Virus record (IMG/VR): IMGVR_UViG_3300036861_000394
Span: 1-54,490 of that record
Reading direction: 5' to 3' (one strand)
Length of the DNA stretch: 54,490 nt
DNA from: a virus
Position 1 is the first letter of the stretch. Every line of letters begins with the position of its first letter. Below, piece after piece: positions 15,630-23,367 of this stretch. The translations under genes and the position numbers were made by a program. Below the pieces are notes generated by a model that was not told the origin of the DNA, ran no database searches, and worked only from the letters and a program-made list of their open reading frames with translations.

Positions 15630-16103
15630 GTGCCGATGGTCAGAAGAAATTGCTTAATGTGTGGAAAGCCCTTTGAGCGGGCGGTCTGGCCCAGCGAATA
15701 TCGGCACAAGAAGAACCCCGGCCGTTATTGCTCCAGGTCTTGTGCTGCTAAGCAAAAGCGGGGCGGCAAGTATCCGGGCAGAGAAATGATGCAGGCCGCC
15801 GGGCACCCGCTTGGGGGCGAAAGGAATGGCGTAATCTTCGTCTATCGAAAGATACTCTACGACGCGATAGGCCCTGGAAAGCATCCATGCTGCTGGTGCG
15901 GAGAATTGGTGAAATGGACTACGGGCGGCAAGGGAAGGGGCTGTCACGAGGGAGCGTTAGTGGTAGACCATCTCGACGGCGACCGCTACAACAATGCCCT
16001 AAATAATCTCGTCCCGGCTTGTAGTAGCTGCAACACGGCACGCGCCCTGATTCGTCGGTGGACTGAGCGAACAGGTCGCAGTGTCACCGAGCTTCTGTCC
16101 TAG
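15630..16103 (+). CDS. HNH homing-type endonuclease, plus strand
   Basis: The 157-residue product begins with a zinc knuckle (CLMCGKPF, then CSRSC near residue 36) and ends with an HNH core: CCWCG, then VDHLDGDRYNNALNNLVPAC with CSSCNTARA about residues 113-140. Free-standing HNH nucleases of this make are mobile intruders in phage genomes. It lies on the strand opposite its neighbours and exactly fills the gap between 15586 and 16108. GTG start chosen because of the -10 box just before it; ATG 15636 is an alternative. Confidence 0.85.
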   Translation: MPMVRRNCLMCGKPFERAVWPSEYRHKKNPGRYCSRSCAAKQKRGGKYPGREMMQAAGHPLGGERNGVIFVYRKILYDAIGPGKHPCCWCGELVKWTTGGKGRGCHEGALVVDHLDGDRYNNALNNLVPACSSCNTARALIRRWTERTGRSVTELLS

Positions 16104-16107
16104 CTAG

Positions 16108-16314
16108 TTACTCCTTGGGATCTGGATCGGTACCGAAGGCGGTTCGAGATTCGATGCCGCCGGCTCCGGTAATCTGAATCGGGGTAGGGGGATGCTCGGT
16201 CTCGCGATGAGCGATGAAGACTTGTCGGCTCAGGAATGACGCGCCACAATCGGGGCATTCAATGGCGAGCGTGTTGCGTACCTTCCAGAGATACCCCGGT
16301 CGCGTGTTCGTCAC
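16108..16314 (-). CDS. C2H2 zinc finger protein with an EAFG-like tail (68 aa)
   Basis: Residues 20-41 hold a C2H2 finger (CPDCGASFLSRQVFIAHRET with a further H). The last 20 residues (GAGGIESRTAFGTDPDPKE) match one unit of the tandem repeat of the 389-residue protein at 12116. GTG start overlaps the upstream stop (GTGA). The repeat tail may be a recombination trace or an interaction tag. Confidence 0.7.
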   Translation of the reverse strand: MTNTRPGYLWKVRNTLAIECPDCGASFLSRQVFIAHRETEHPPTPIQITGAGGIESRTAFGTDPDPKE

Positions 16315-16505
16315 GGCTCATCTCCCAGCCCGTCGATGTGCTCCTGAAACACGAACGCGACGTCCCAGTCGAACCGGATCTGCTCCTCCGGCGAAAGCGG
16401 TGGGTAGTTCTCGGGCGAGATGGCCCGGTCAAGGTGCAGGTCGCGGGCGTGCTCAAGGAACTCGCGGAGCGTGAGGCCGCTGAAGCCCCAGCGATCGACG
16501 CTCAT
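16311..16505 (-). CDS. Small hypothetical protein (64 aa)
   Basis: The product is acidic and helical at the front (LTLREFLEHARDLHLD) with a conserved-looking PPLSPEEQIRFDWDVAF middle. ATG follows the stop of the upstream membrane gene. No function recognised; small proteins of this composition are common near portal genes. Confidence 0.6.
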   Translation of the reverse strand: MSVDRWGFSGLTLREFLEHARDLHLDRAISPENYPPLSPEEQIRFDWDVAFVFQEHIDGLGDEP

Positions 16506-16613
16506 TCAGCCCGCCCCGATGAAGAAACCTAGGCAGAAGATGAGTACGCCAACGCCCAGGATCTCAAGAGCGCCTATGACCATCTGGCGACGCACCCAGA
16601 TAGGATCATTCAT
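16506..16613 (-). CDS. Single-pass membrane peptide (35 aa)
   Basis: The ATG at 16613 overlaps the stop of the beta-helix gene (ATGA). Residues 11-33 are hydrophobic (MVIGALEILGVGVLIFCLGF). A short WVRR motif precedes the membrane segment. Unknown function; its coupling to a secreted protein suggests a role at the envelope. Confidence 0.55.
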   Translation of the reverse strand: MNDPIWVRRQMVIGALEILGVGVLIFCLGFFIGAG

Positions 16614-18061
16614 CGCTCGAATGCTCCAAGATCCGGCGCGCCATTCCGAGGGTTGCCGTCGAAGTCGAAGGGCAGCGCGTAGTCGGGATCGGCCCGGTCG
16701 ATCGCCGCGCTGCCGGCGTTGAGGTGGTAGTCGAAACCCGCGCGATCCACGAACAGCGGATCGGCTTCGAGGTTCTGCGTCCCGCAGCTTGTGTAAACAC
16801 CCTGCCCGTCGGAGAAATCGAGGATCAGATGGCCCGACGTATTTCCGCAGCGCGTCGTACTCGTGTCCCAGGCCAGGTTCGTGAATGCGCGGTTCATGCT
16901 CGCCGGGGGATCGGAGCCGGAGCCGTAGAGGCCATAGAGTTCTTGCTGTCCGTTGAGCGAGAAAGCCGAGATGTTGTTGCGGAGCCGCACGCCCGAGCAG
17001 TTGTTCTCGACGTAGATCCCGCGCCCGCCGGCAGTCGAGGCATAGGGAACGTCAACGACCGTGTTGCCGGTCACGATTACGGCGCAGGTCTTGACCGTTG
17101 AGGTGTCGGCGCGAACCTGGATGCCGAAGCCGTGCGGGTCGTGGTAGACGACGTTGTTCGCGACCATCCCCGAGTCGGCCTGGATGTAGAGGCACTGGCG
17201 CTGCGTCGAACCGTTGCCCCAGTCGTGGCAGCGGTTGCCGACGATGTTGATGTTCGTCGCGCCCGGGCCGACGAGGAAAGCGGTGATGTCGTGGCCGGTC
17301 GTCGTGCCCGCGTCGTAGCCCGCAAGGTCGTTGCCGATGACGTCGATATCGTGTGCGCCACCGACCCCGGAGATGTAGAAGGGCTGGCGCCCCGTGCCTG
17401 TCCATAGCGTCGGGGTCGCTTCGATCTTCAGGCCCTTGATGCGCTTGAAGCCGCCGGTTACTCGCAGAATCTCAGAGCTGGAGGCGGCGGCATGGAGGAT
17501 CGCCACGCCCCCGTAGCTCTCAAGCGTGATCGGCTCGGTAGCCGTACCGCTGGATGTCCAGTTCAGATTGACGTCGTAGGTGCCCGCGGTCGCTTCGATC
17601 CGGTTGCCTGCGACCGCCGTATTGATGCCGGTCTGCATCGAGCAGGGAACCGAGAGCGTGCAGGCTGAGCCCGAGCCGAGCGGGGCTACAAAGAGTTGCG
17701 GTCCGGTGGAGTCGGGGAGCAGCGGCGGAAGCGCCTGGCCAATCGGTGGCGGTGGAGGAGGTGGCGGTGGAGCAGGCGGAGGCGGTGGAACGGGGGGCGG
17801 GGGTGGAGGAGGCGGGGGTGGTATTGGCGGAGGTGGTGGAGGAGGGGGCGGTACTGGTTCGGTCTCACAGGCGCTCACCTCGTGGATAGCGGTGTGGATC
17901 TTGCTCAGCCGCGTACTCGGCGACCCGGACGAATGCCATGCCGTCTCGATGTTGGCGATCTTCTGGAGACAGGCGGCGTGAATCGGGTCGTGGTTCGCCG
18001 AGGCCGTGGGAAGGAAGACGAGCAGGGCGGCGCAGGCCGCGAGGGCGAGTATGAGACGCAA
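16610..18061 (-). CDS. Secreted polyproline right-handed beta-helix protein
   Basis: TTG start at 18061 with AAGGAG six bases before it. Residues 1-22 are a signal peptide (LILALAACAALLVFLPTASA). A helical, two-cysteine region (about 25-65) leads to a polyproline stretch (about 69-113). The rest (about 120-483) is a right-handed parallel beta-helix of pectate-lyase type: repeated short turns with N and G (DIDVIGNDLAG, NINIVGNRCHD, AVIVTGNTVVD, VRLRNNISAF) and a C-terminal DADPDYALPFDFDGNPR-like calcium-type loop. Such proteins bind or cleave surface polysaccharide. Export by the host, rather than assembly in the virion, is implied by the signal peptide. The active site is not assignable by eye. 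Confidence 0.75.
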   Translation of the reverse strand: MRLILALAACAALLVFLPTASANHDPIHAACLQKIANIETAWHSSGSPSTRLSKIHTAIHEVSACETEPVPPPPPPPPPIPPPPPPPPPPVPPPPPAPPPPPPPPPIGQALPPLLPDSTGPQLFVAPLGSGSACTLSVPCSMQTGINTAVAGNRIEATAGTYDVNLNWTSSGTATEPITLESYGGVAILHAAASSSEILRVTGGFKRIKGLKIEATPTLWTGTGRQPFYISGVGGAHDIDVIGNDLAGYDAGTTTGHDITAFLVGPGATNINIVGNRCHDWGNGSTQRQCLYIQADSGMVANNVVYHDPHGFGIQVRADTSTVKTCAVIVTGNTVVDVPYASTAGGRGIYVENNCSGVRLRNNISAFSLNGQQELYGLYGSGSDPPASMNRAFTNLAWDTSTTRCGNTSGHLILDFSDGQGVYTSCGTQNLEADPLFVDRAGFDYHLNAGSAAIDRADPDYALPFDFDGNPRNGAPDLGAFER

Positions 18062-18070
18062 ATGGGCTCC

Positions 18071-18205
18071 TTAGGGGTTTCGGCGCTCGACGACCCAGCG
18101 GTACCACTCGGCGCCGGAAACGCGGGCACGTTCGAGGTCTCGCATCAGCAGAGCCAGGATGCGGCGCCGCTCAGCGCGCTTGTGGTCAGGCCGGGGTCGA
18201 TCCAC
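18071..18205 (-). CDS. Small basic helical protein (44 aa)
   Basis: The GTG at 18205 abuts the TAA of the upstream gene. The product is arginine-rich and helical (HKRAERRRILALLMRDLERA), ending AEWYRWVVERRNP. No similarity recognised. It was found by reading the gap between portal and beta-helix genes. Confidence 0.55.
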   Translation of the reverse strand: MDRPRPDHKRAERRRILALLMRDLERARVSGAEWYRWVVERRNP

Positions 18206-18376
18206 TTAGGCGGTTCGCTCGATCAGAGCGTGTGCGTAATCGGCTTCGCGTAGTGCCAACTCTGCGCGCGGACGCTTCGACGACTCATAGCCGCAGGAAC
18301 AGACGACCATGAACTCCTGATCGCCGACTGCCTCCACCTTCTGCTCGTGGACCTTGCGCTTCTTTCCGTCTGGCAC
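18206..18376 (-). CDS. Small protein with a CxC motif (56 aa)
   Basis: The GTG overlaps the portal stop (TAGTG) and has AGGAG six bases before it. The product has a strand pair ending in FMVVCSCGYESSKRP and a helical C-terminus. The CSCGY turn is common in small phage zinc-binding proteins. Coupled to the portal gene. Confidence 0.65.
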   Translation of the reverse strand: MPDGKKRKVHEQKVEAVGDQEFMVVCSCGYESSKRPRAELALREADYAHALIERTA

Positions 18377-19791
18377 TAGCTCTCCTGTGGGGGTGGCGTA
18401 TCGGTCTGCTGGGCTGGCTGCGGATCTCCGGGCTGCCGCTCTTGCTCGATCGGGGGCAGCGGCTCGGGGGCTAGCTGCTCCTCTGCGTCATCGTCCTCAT
18501 CGGGCGCGCCGATTGCCTCGCGCGCAAACTCGCGCAGCGACTTGTCTGGTAGCACGGCCGCCGAGGCGACGAGCTTCGAGAGCGAGTCCGCAAACTCGGT
18601 CAGGTTGCGAGACTCGATGTCGTGGGCGACGAGCTTCGGGTATCGCTCGGCCGTGTAGTTGGCATCGACCAGGCGACGAATCTGATCGTCGTGCGAGTCA
18701 CCGATCTGGCGCGCGACCGCGTGCAGCGCGTCGTACCAGACCTCGGACTGCACATCTCCGGTTGCCCGGGCACCTGTCGACCCATGGCCGAGCTCGGCAA
18801 AGCGCGCGAGCACGTTGCCCTTGATCTCGCCGCGGCAGTATTCGAGCAGGTCGGTGAAGTCGGGGACGCCACCCGACGGGGAGGCGATCTCGAAGGTGAA
18901 GCCCTCGCCGCCGATCGTGCCGAGCGCCTTGGGGCCGGGGAAGACGAGATAGTTGAACTCGCCGGAACGGAGATTCTGAAGCATCTCCTCGATCCGGTCC
19001 ATCAGGGCGTCGTCATCCTTGGCCGATGTGGGGACGTAGGCGACCGGCGTCCCGACTCCGTGCCGCTCGACGGCAACGAGCGCCACCTTCTCGGTTAGCT
19101 CCTTCATCACCCATGCCTTGTAGGCGGAACGCAGGAGGCTGATCCCGGTTAGGTCGTCTCCCTCGCGCTCGTGGGTATAGACGAGGAGGGTCTCGGCGGG
19201 GATCTCGATGTTCTCGTAGTTCCCGTCTTTGTAGACCCTCTGGGTAATCGCGACCAACTCGCCGTCTTCGACGTTCCACTTGTAGATCGTCTCGGGAAGC
19301 CGTTGAGCGAAACGGCGCAGGGTCAAGAACTGGCGACGGGGGAGCTTGCGCGGCGTGCCGTCCGGCTCCTCTACCTCCAGCTCGTCCTCGACGACTTGCT
19401 CAACGCGCTCGAAGACCTGATGCCCGAAGGTGAGAAAGAGAAGAGCCTGGGTTAGGTGCTCGAGGAAGGGCTGCGCCGGCCACTCGAAGTACGAGCGGCG
19501 CACGAACTCCGCGACCTCCAGGTCTTCCGGTTCGTCGGAGGCTGCCTCGATCTCCCAGGTCGCGTTGCGGATCGGGGCGACGATGTGCTGGAGCGCCTCA
19601 CGGACCGAGGCATCCGATCGGCGCATCCTGTCGAAGATGCGGATAGCCGCTTGCCCACGCAGGTCGTTGTTGTACTCGGCCTGAACGAGCAGCCCGTCTT
19701 GGAGGATCGTCCCCGAGGCTCCACGCTCACGGCGGGGCTGCGGTATCTCGGCAGCGCGGATGCGCCCGATCTCGATGGGTCCGATCTTCAA
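18376..19791 (-). CDS. Portal protein, DUF935 (Mu gp29-like) type
   Basis: The 471-residue product has the DUF935 layout: a helical N-terminal region (QAAIRIFDRMRRSDASVREAL), a W-E-I-E strand, then LTQALLFLTFGHQVFERV, and a long C-terminal stem/wing. Proline- and glutamate-rich tail. The start is TTG 19791, chosen for an AGGAG five bases upstream; an upstream TTG at 19815 overlaps the metalloprotease-like gene and is less likely. The portal is the DNA entry ring of the capsid. Gene order (terminase before, protease and capsid after) fits. Confidence 0.85.
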   Translation of the reverse strand: MKIGPIEIGRIRAAEIPQPRRERGASGTILQDGLLVQAEYNNDLRGQAAIRIFDRMRRSDASVREALQHIVAPIRNATWEIEAASDEPEDLEVAEFVRRSYFEWPAQPFLEHLTQALLFLTFGHQVFERVEQVVEDELEVEEPDGTPRKLPRRQFLTLRRFAQRLPETIYKWNVEDGELVAITQRVYKDGNYENIEIPAETLLVYTHEREGDDLTGISLLRSAYKAWVMKELTEKVALVAVERHGVGTPVAYVPTSAKDDDALMDRIEEMLQNLRSGEFNYLVFPGPKALGTIGGEGFTFEIASPSGGVPDFTDLLEYCRGEIKGNVLARFAELGHGSTGARATGDVQSEVWYDALHAVARQIGDSHDDQIRRLVDANYTAERYPKLVAHDIESRNLTEFADSLSKLVASAAVLPDKSLREFAREAIGAPDEDDDAEEQLAPEPLPPIEQERQPGDPQPAQQTDTPPPQES

Positions 19792-19805
19792 GGGCGCTCC
19801 TATAG

Positions 19806-20375
19806 CTAGGGCCAAATACCGTCCCCGGCCGTCAAATCCCAGACACCATCCGGCGCGCAGCGCTGCGAATCGCGATAACGGGGCACTTCACGAATGAGTC
19901 GCCGATGATCCCGGTAGGCATAGCCAAGAACGAGCGCCGTCCAGCGAGCATCGAAGGGGCCGAACAGGCTCATCATCTCGTCGACCTGCTGGAAGGCGAG
20001 GCATTCGGTCTTCGCCTCGTTGGCCGTGCCGCGCTGATGGATCGCCTCATGGGTGAGAATGATGAGGCCGATTCCCTGCCGGACGGGCGTGACCTCCACC
20101 TGTCCCGACATCGCGCGGAGCGGGCTACAGAAGTGATCCTCGATCCAGACCGTATTGAGCCACCCGGACGAGGCTCCGCCACCCAATCCCCTGACGCAGG
20201 AAACCGTGACCGGGTGTCCGACGTAGCGGGTAGCTATTGCGCCTAACGTCGGACTCGGCCCATCGGCGGCAGCGGAGGCCGCGAAGACGAGGGCGAGCAG
20301 ATGCCCGCAGACGATGCAGCGCCAGGGCGGCGCTTTGCGGATCGGCCAGTGGCCGCGTAGTAGGCGGTGGATCAT
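19806..20375 (-). CDS. Secreted HExxH metallopeptidase-like protein B
   Basis: The 189-residue product starts at ATG 20375, overlapping the upstream stop (ATGA). Residues 1-37 are a basic segment plus a hydrophobic stretch ending in an Ala-rich signal cleavage region. Zinc site: HEAIH at 109-113, G at 116, N119-E120 and E124-C125. The order H-E-x-x-H-x-x-G-x-x-N-E-x-x-x-E-C is spaced exactly as in the plus-strand protein at 49068. An upstream cysteine (VWIEDHFCSPL, C83) also matches. The pair define one family of small secreted zinc proteins. Cell-wall or surface protein hydrolysis is a plausible role, not shown here. Confidence 0.7.
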   Translation of the reverse strand: MIHRLLRGHWPIRKAPPWRCIVCGHLLALVFAASAAADGPSPTLGAIATRYVGHPVTVSCVRGLGGGASSGWLNTVWIEDHFCSPLRAMSGQVEVTPVRQGIGLIILTHEAIHQRGTANEAKTECLAFQQVDEMMSLFGPFDARWTALVLGYAYRDHRRLIREVPRYRDSQRCAPDGVWDLTAGDGIWP

Positions 20376-20506
20376 CGGCGCCTGCCCTTCCGCCTCCGCC
20401 CTTGCGGCTTTGGGAACTCGCAGGTCCGGCATTGGACGACGCGCCCATCCGCGCTCACCCAGCCATGTCGCTTCGGTCCGGGCAGCTTGCCGCGACAGCG
20501 GCCCAT
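20372..20506 (-). CDS. Small basic CxxC protein (44 aa)
   Basis: The ATG at 20506 gives a 44-residue product, MGRCRGKLPGPKRHGWVSAD and so on, with CRTCEF and a strongly basic end (RRRKGRRR). Its stop overlaps the start of the secreted HExxH gene (ATGA). It is not a long frame but has clear zinc-knuckle or nucleic-acid-binding features. Function unknown. Confidence 0.55.
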   Translation of the reverse strand: MGRCRGKLPGPKRHGWVSADGRVVQCRTCEFPKPQGRRRKGRRR

Positions 20507-20514
20507 GCATCGCC

Positions 20515-20682
20515 TCATTGAGCGGCGATCACGCAGGCGAGGCAGCAGTACTCTCGCTCCTCATCGCCGACGAGGTGGAGGAACCAGCCTGCTTCGCGCC
20601 ATTCGTTCTCGGGATCGTCGCCGTTGAATGTCTCGCTGGCCGTGCACCATTCGCAGGTCGCCGTGATCGAAGCGATGGCCAC
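20515..20682 (-). CDS. Small zinc-ribbon protein (55 aa)
   Basis: A GTG at 20682 shares a base with the upstream TAG. The product carries CEWC near residue 10 and CCLAC near residue 48, a typical two-pair zinc ribbon. No further domain. Part of a chain of coupled small genes before the portal. Confidence 0.6.
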   Translation of the reverse strand: MAIASITATCEWCTASETFNGDDPENEWREAGWFLHLVGDEEREYCCLACVIAAQ

Positions 20683-20879
20683 TAGAATCCGAGATCCCGC
20701 CGTGGCCGACGCCGCTCGAATGTGATCGCCTCGTCCATGTAGATCTCGCCCTTGCGAAGCGTGACTGTTAGATCGCTCTCGGCCGGGAGCCACATCTCGG
20801 GCAGCTCGGCATCTGGCGGCTCGGCGACGTCGCTTGCATCGGGGGCGGCTTCGATCTCGCTCACGTCTTCGTCGGGCAT
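20682..20879 (-). CDS. Small acidic protein (65 aa)
   Basis: The ATG at 20879 has AAGGAG seven bases before it, so the upstream in-frame codons are left out. The first half is acidic and proline-rich (DEDVSEIEAAPDASDVAEPP), the second half is a basic-ended strand (LTVTLRKGEIYMDEAITFER). Function unknown. Confidence 0.65.
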   Translation of the reverse strand: MPDEDVSEIEAAPDASDVAEPPDAELPEMWLPAESDLTVTLRKGEIYMDEAITFERRRPRRDLGF

Positions 20880-20898
20880 GTCGGCTCCTTGTGGGGCT

Positions 20899-21021
20899 TC
20901 ACCCTTGACCAAGTTCCCGGTCCGCCCCAGGGACGATCTCTAGCTTCGATCCGCCCAAATACCGAGATACTTCCCAGCAACCATGAGACTCGCCAGCACA
21001 CATGGTCAAATCGCGTGTCAT
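20899..21021 (-). CDS. Possible small protein upstream of the acidic gene (40 aa)
   Basis: An ATG at 21021 gives a 40-codon frame that ends just before the AAGGAG of the next gene, as expected of a real gene. GAGGAG lies 14 bases upstream, rather far. An alternative frame from ATG 21028 is longer but runs into the next gene. The composition (ESHGCWEVSRYLGGSKLEIV) looks protein-like. Confidence 0.4.
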   Translation of the reverse strand: MTRDLTMCAGESHGCWEVSRYLGGSKLEIVPGADRELGQG

Positions 21022-21131
21022 CCCTCATATCGGACTCCTCTCAGGCGCGCTTGCCACGGCCCCCTCCATCTGCCGTGACGTGACAGCCTCCGAACTCAAG
21101 AGCTCTGGTGGGACTGTCTCCCTCTCTAAAG

Positions 21132-21203
21132 GGGGTCGCCCGGGACTTGCATCCGGCTCCACGGGTCCACAACCCGAGGGCTCGCTGCCTAGCCTTGCGA
21201 CCC
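21132..21203 (-). tRNA. tRNA-His(GTG)-like sequence
   Basis: A 72-base cloverleaf can be drawn on the minus strand: a perfect 7-bp acceptor stem (GGGTCGC with GCGACCC), a 4-bp D stem with GG in the loop, an anticodon loop TTGTGGA giving GTG, and a T arm. Weak points are A at position 8, one mismatch in the anticodon stem, an A-C at the last T-stem pair, G in place of T55, and no encoded CCA. It lies in a 270-base stretch with little else between terminase and the next gene. It could be a degenerate phage tRNA or a tRNA-derived remnant. Confidence 0.5.
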
Positions 21204-21214
21204 GTTAGAAAACC

Positions 21215-22750
21215 TTAGAAAACCTTTTCCTGAATCCCCGCCGAGATCGCGCGGGCCGACTCCGGTCGTTCTTTGTCACCGTTCTGAGATCCGCCCCACT
21301 CCCGCGGCATTCGCAGAAGGGCCTGGCTCATCGCATCGACTTGGTCGTCATGCGTGGCGTTCGGGAACGCCGCCGCCTCGTCGATTAGCTCTTGCACCCA
21401 GGATGGTGTTCGTCCTGAATCGGGACCCTGGCCGTCCGCGGCCGCATGACCAGGAACGTAGACCTGCCCGGCCTCTAGCTGTGGTGCGATCGCATGGGCG
21501 CGCTGAGTCTTGTCGCCCTTGACGACGGCGGGGATGATTCCCTGAATCTCGTTCCGCATTGAGGCAATGATCTCCGGCCCGTTGGCCGAGTTCTCGACGA
21601 GAACCGAGTGGGGGATATTGGGCAGATAAGCACGCGCCCACTGGCACATCTGCCGTATCTGTGTCTTCGTCTCGGGAAGATCGAAGCGTCCGCGCACCGA
21701 GCGGAGCAGGTAGCGGTTCGCGCCGATCCCGCCCCAGAGCTGGCCGACGACGTAGTCCGAGGTCTGCTTGTCCTTGAAGGCCGTGTCCCAGGAGGAGACG
21801 AGCCGCTGCGGGACGATGCGCGAGAAATCAGGCTCCGAGACTGTGGCCGGGTCGAAGTAGCGCCACCAGGCCCGCTTGAGGATGCCGCCCTCGGCCGGCG
21901 CGGGAAGCTGCTGGTACTGGCCCGCATAGCCGTAGGAGCCGAGGTCGATCTTGACCGACGCGATCTCGGGGTCGCCCTCGCGATCGGGCCAGAGTAGCTC
22001 CCCCGGCTCTGACCGGCGGTCTGCGGGCCAGACGAAGGGATGGGAAGGGCTGAACTCGGCCGGGAGGCAGAGATGCTCCCAGCCCCGCTCCTTGGCGAGC
22101 AGATGCCCCGTTACGTCGTCCTCGTGGAGCCGCTGCATGATGACGACGATAGCGCCGGTTCGCTTGTCATCGAGGCGCGAGGCGAGCTTCTGGTCGAAGA
22201 GGCGATTGGCCTTCTCGCGCTCGATGTCGGAGAGGGCCTGCTCGGGATCGAGCGGGTCATCGACGACGAGGATATCGCCGCCCTTGCCAGTCGCGGTGCC
22301 GCCGAGCGAGGTCGCGACCATGTGCCCGCGCTGATCGTTCAGGAACTCAGTCTTGACGTTCTGGTCGGAGGCGAGGGTGAAGCGGTCGCCCCATCGTTCC
22401 TGGAACCAGTCCGACTGAATAACCGTGCGTCGATCGACCGAATGCTTGGTTGCAAGTGACTGCGAATAGCTTGCGAAGATCCAGCGCGACTCGGGCCGAT
22501 GCGTCCAGGTCCAGGTTGGCCACATGACCGATACGCAGATCGATTTCATGTAGCGGGGCGGGATGTTGACGATCAGGCGGAGCAACTCGCCGCGCGAGAC
22601 GGCCTCCAAGTGCTCGGCGATTACGTCGATGTGCCAGTTCCGCAGATACTCGGTTGTCGGCTCTAGCACCGGCCAGGCGCGGGGGATGTAATCGGCGAGT
22701 GCGCGCTCGCAGAGCTCGGCCTCGACCTCGGCCAATGTCAGGTCAGACAC
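21215..22750 (-). CDS. terL: Terminase large subunit
   Basis: The 511-residue product carries an ATPase domain with PPRYMKS (Walker A-like, about residue 65-71) and GGDILVVDDPL (Walker B), then a RNase H-like nuclease domain with SSWDTAFKDK (first acidic residue), and THDDQVDAMSQALL (last acidic pair). This motor cuts and packages DNA. The GTG at 22750 overlaps the small subunit stop by 8 bases. The long in-frame extension upstream overlaps the small subunit and is a shadow. Confidence 0.95.
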   Translation of the reverse strand: MSDLTLAEVEAELCERALADYIPRAWPVLEPTTEYLRNWHIDVIAEHLEAVSRGELLRLIVNIPPRYMKSICVSVMWPTWTWTHRPESRWIFASYSQSLATKHSVDRRTVIQSDWFQERWGDRFTLASDQNVKTEFLNDQRGHMVATSLGGTATGKGGDILVVDDPLDPEQALSDIEREKANRLFDQKLASRLDDKRTGAIVVIMQRLHEDDVTGHLLAKERGWEHLCLPAEFSPSHPFVWPADRRSEPGELLWPDREGDPEIASVKIDLGSYGYAGQYQQLPAPAEGGILKRAWWRYFDPATVSEPDFSRIVPQRLVSSWDTAFKDKQTSDYVVGQLWGGIGANRYLLRSVRGRFDLPETKTQIRQMCQWARAYLPNIPHSVLVENSANGPEIIASMRNEIQGIIPAVVKGDKTQRAHAIAPQLEAGQVYVPGHAAADGQGPDSGRTPSWVQELIDEAAAFPNATHDDQVDAMSQALLRMPREWGGSQNGDKERPESARAISAGIQEKVF

Positions 22751-23150
22751 GCTCGGCTTTGGCCAGCAGCCTTTCCAGGTCGCGCAGCTCATCCTCGGAG
22801 AGATTGGCGAGGCGCCGGGTGCGCGGGACCCTGACCTCGTGCTCGACCTTCGCGTTCCGGCGATAGAGATCGGAGCGGCGCGCGTTGAGGACGGCGCAGG
22901 CGGAGGCGACACGGGCTGCGTTCGGAGTCTCGCGCCCAACGGCCATGTCCAAGAGTGACTGCTCGACCATGTCCAGGCCCGATTGGTACGCGTCCGCATA
23001 GGCGACGGCAAACTTCTCGTCCTCCTGGCGGAGTCGTAGGATCGAGCGACGGGATGTAGCTGCGGCTCGTGCGGCCTTTTCGGGCGAGTTGCCATCGCGC
23101 AAGTGCTGGAGGAAGACCTCGCGCTGGTCGGTGGTAATCTTGCTAGCCAC
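22743..23150 (-). CDS. terS: Terminase small subunit
   Basis: The 135-residue product has an N-terminal HTH-like DNA-binding region (FLQHLRDGNSPEKAARAAAT and following SRRSILRLRQ), a central oligomerisation helix, and a charged C-terminus (LSEDELRDLERLLAKAERV). Its place immediately before terL is the rule. The ATG overlaps the upstream stop. Confidence 0.85.
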   Translation of the reverse strand: MASKITTDQREVFLQHLRDGNSPEKAARAAATSRRSILRLRQEDEKFAVAYADAYQSGLDMVEQSLLDMAVGRETPNAARVASACAVLNARRSDLYRRNAKVEHEVRVPRTRRLANLSEDELRDLERLLAKAERV

Positions 23151-23358
23151 TTCGCTTCTTCGCCTTCTCGATCAGCATGTCCGCAAGCTCGGTCGGCGTG
23201 ATCGACGCCTTGGACGTGCGGGCGACCTTGAGCTCGTACTCGAAGCCTTCGAGCGATGGCGGATACGAGGGTGGATGGATGTGTTTGGACATGCTCGCCC
23301 AGGCTGCGGCGTAGCTCGTTCCCTCGCGGTTGTAGAAGTCGGCTTCAACCAGCGTCAT
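23143..23358 (-). CDS. Small hypothetical protein upstream of terS (71 aa)
   Basis: The ATG at 23358 has AAGGAG six bases before it. The product is mixed alpha/beta with a proline-rich centre (HIHPPSYPPSLEG) and a helical basic end (ELADMLIEKAKKRSG). It overlaps terS by eight bases. Unknown function. Confidence 0.65.
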   Translation of the reverse strand: MTLVEADFYNREGTSYAAAWASMSKHIHPPSYPPSLEGFEYELKVARTSKASITPTELADMLIEKAKKRSG

Positions 23359-23367
23359 CGGGACTCC

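Noticed and set aside
20861-21028. 55-codon frame from ATG 21028
   Set aside because: Has a nice GAGGAG, but runs into the start of the next gene; the frame from 21021 ends cleanly before that gene's ribosome binding site. Not fully excluded.
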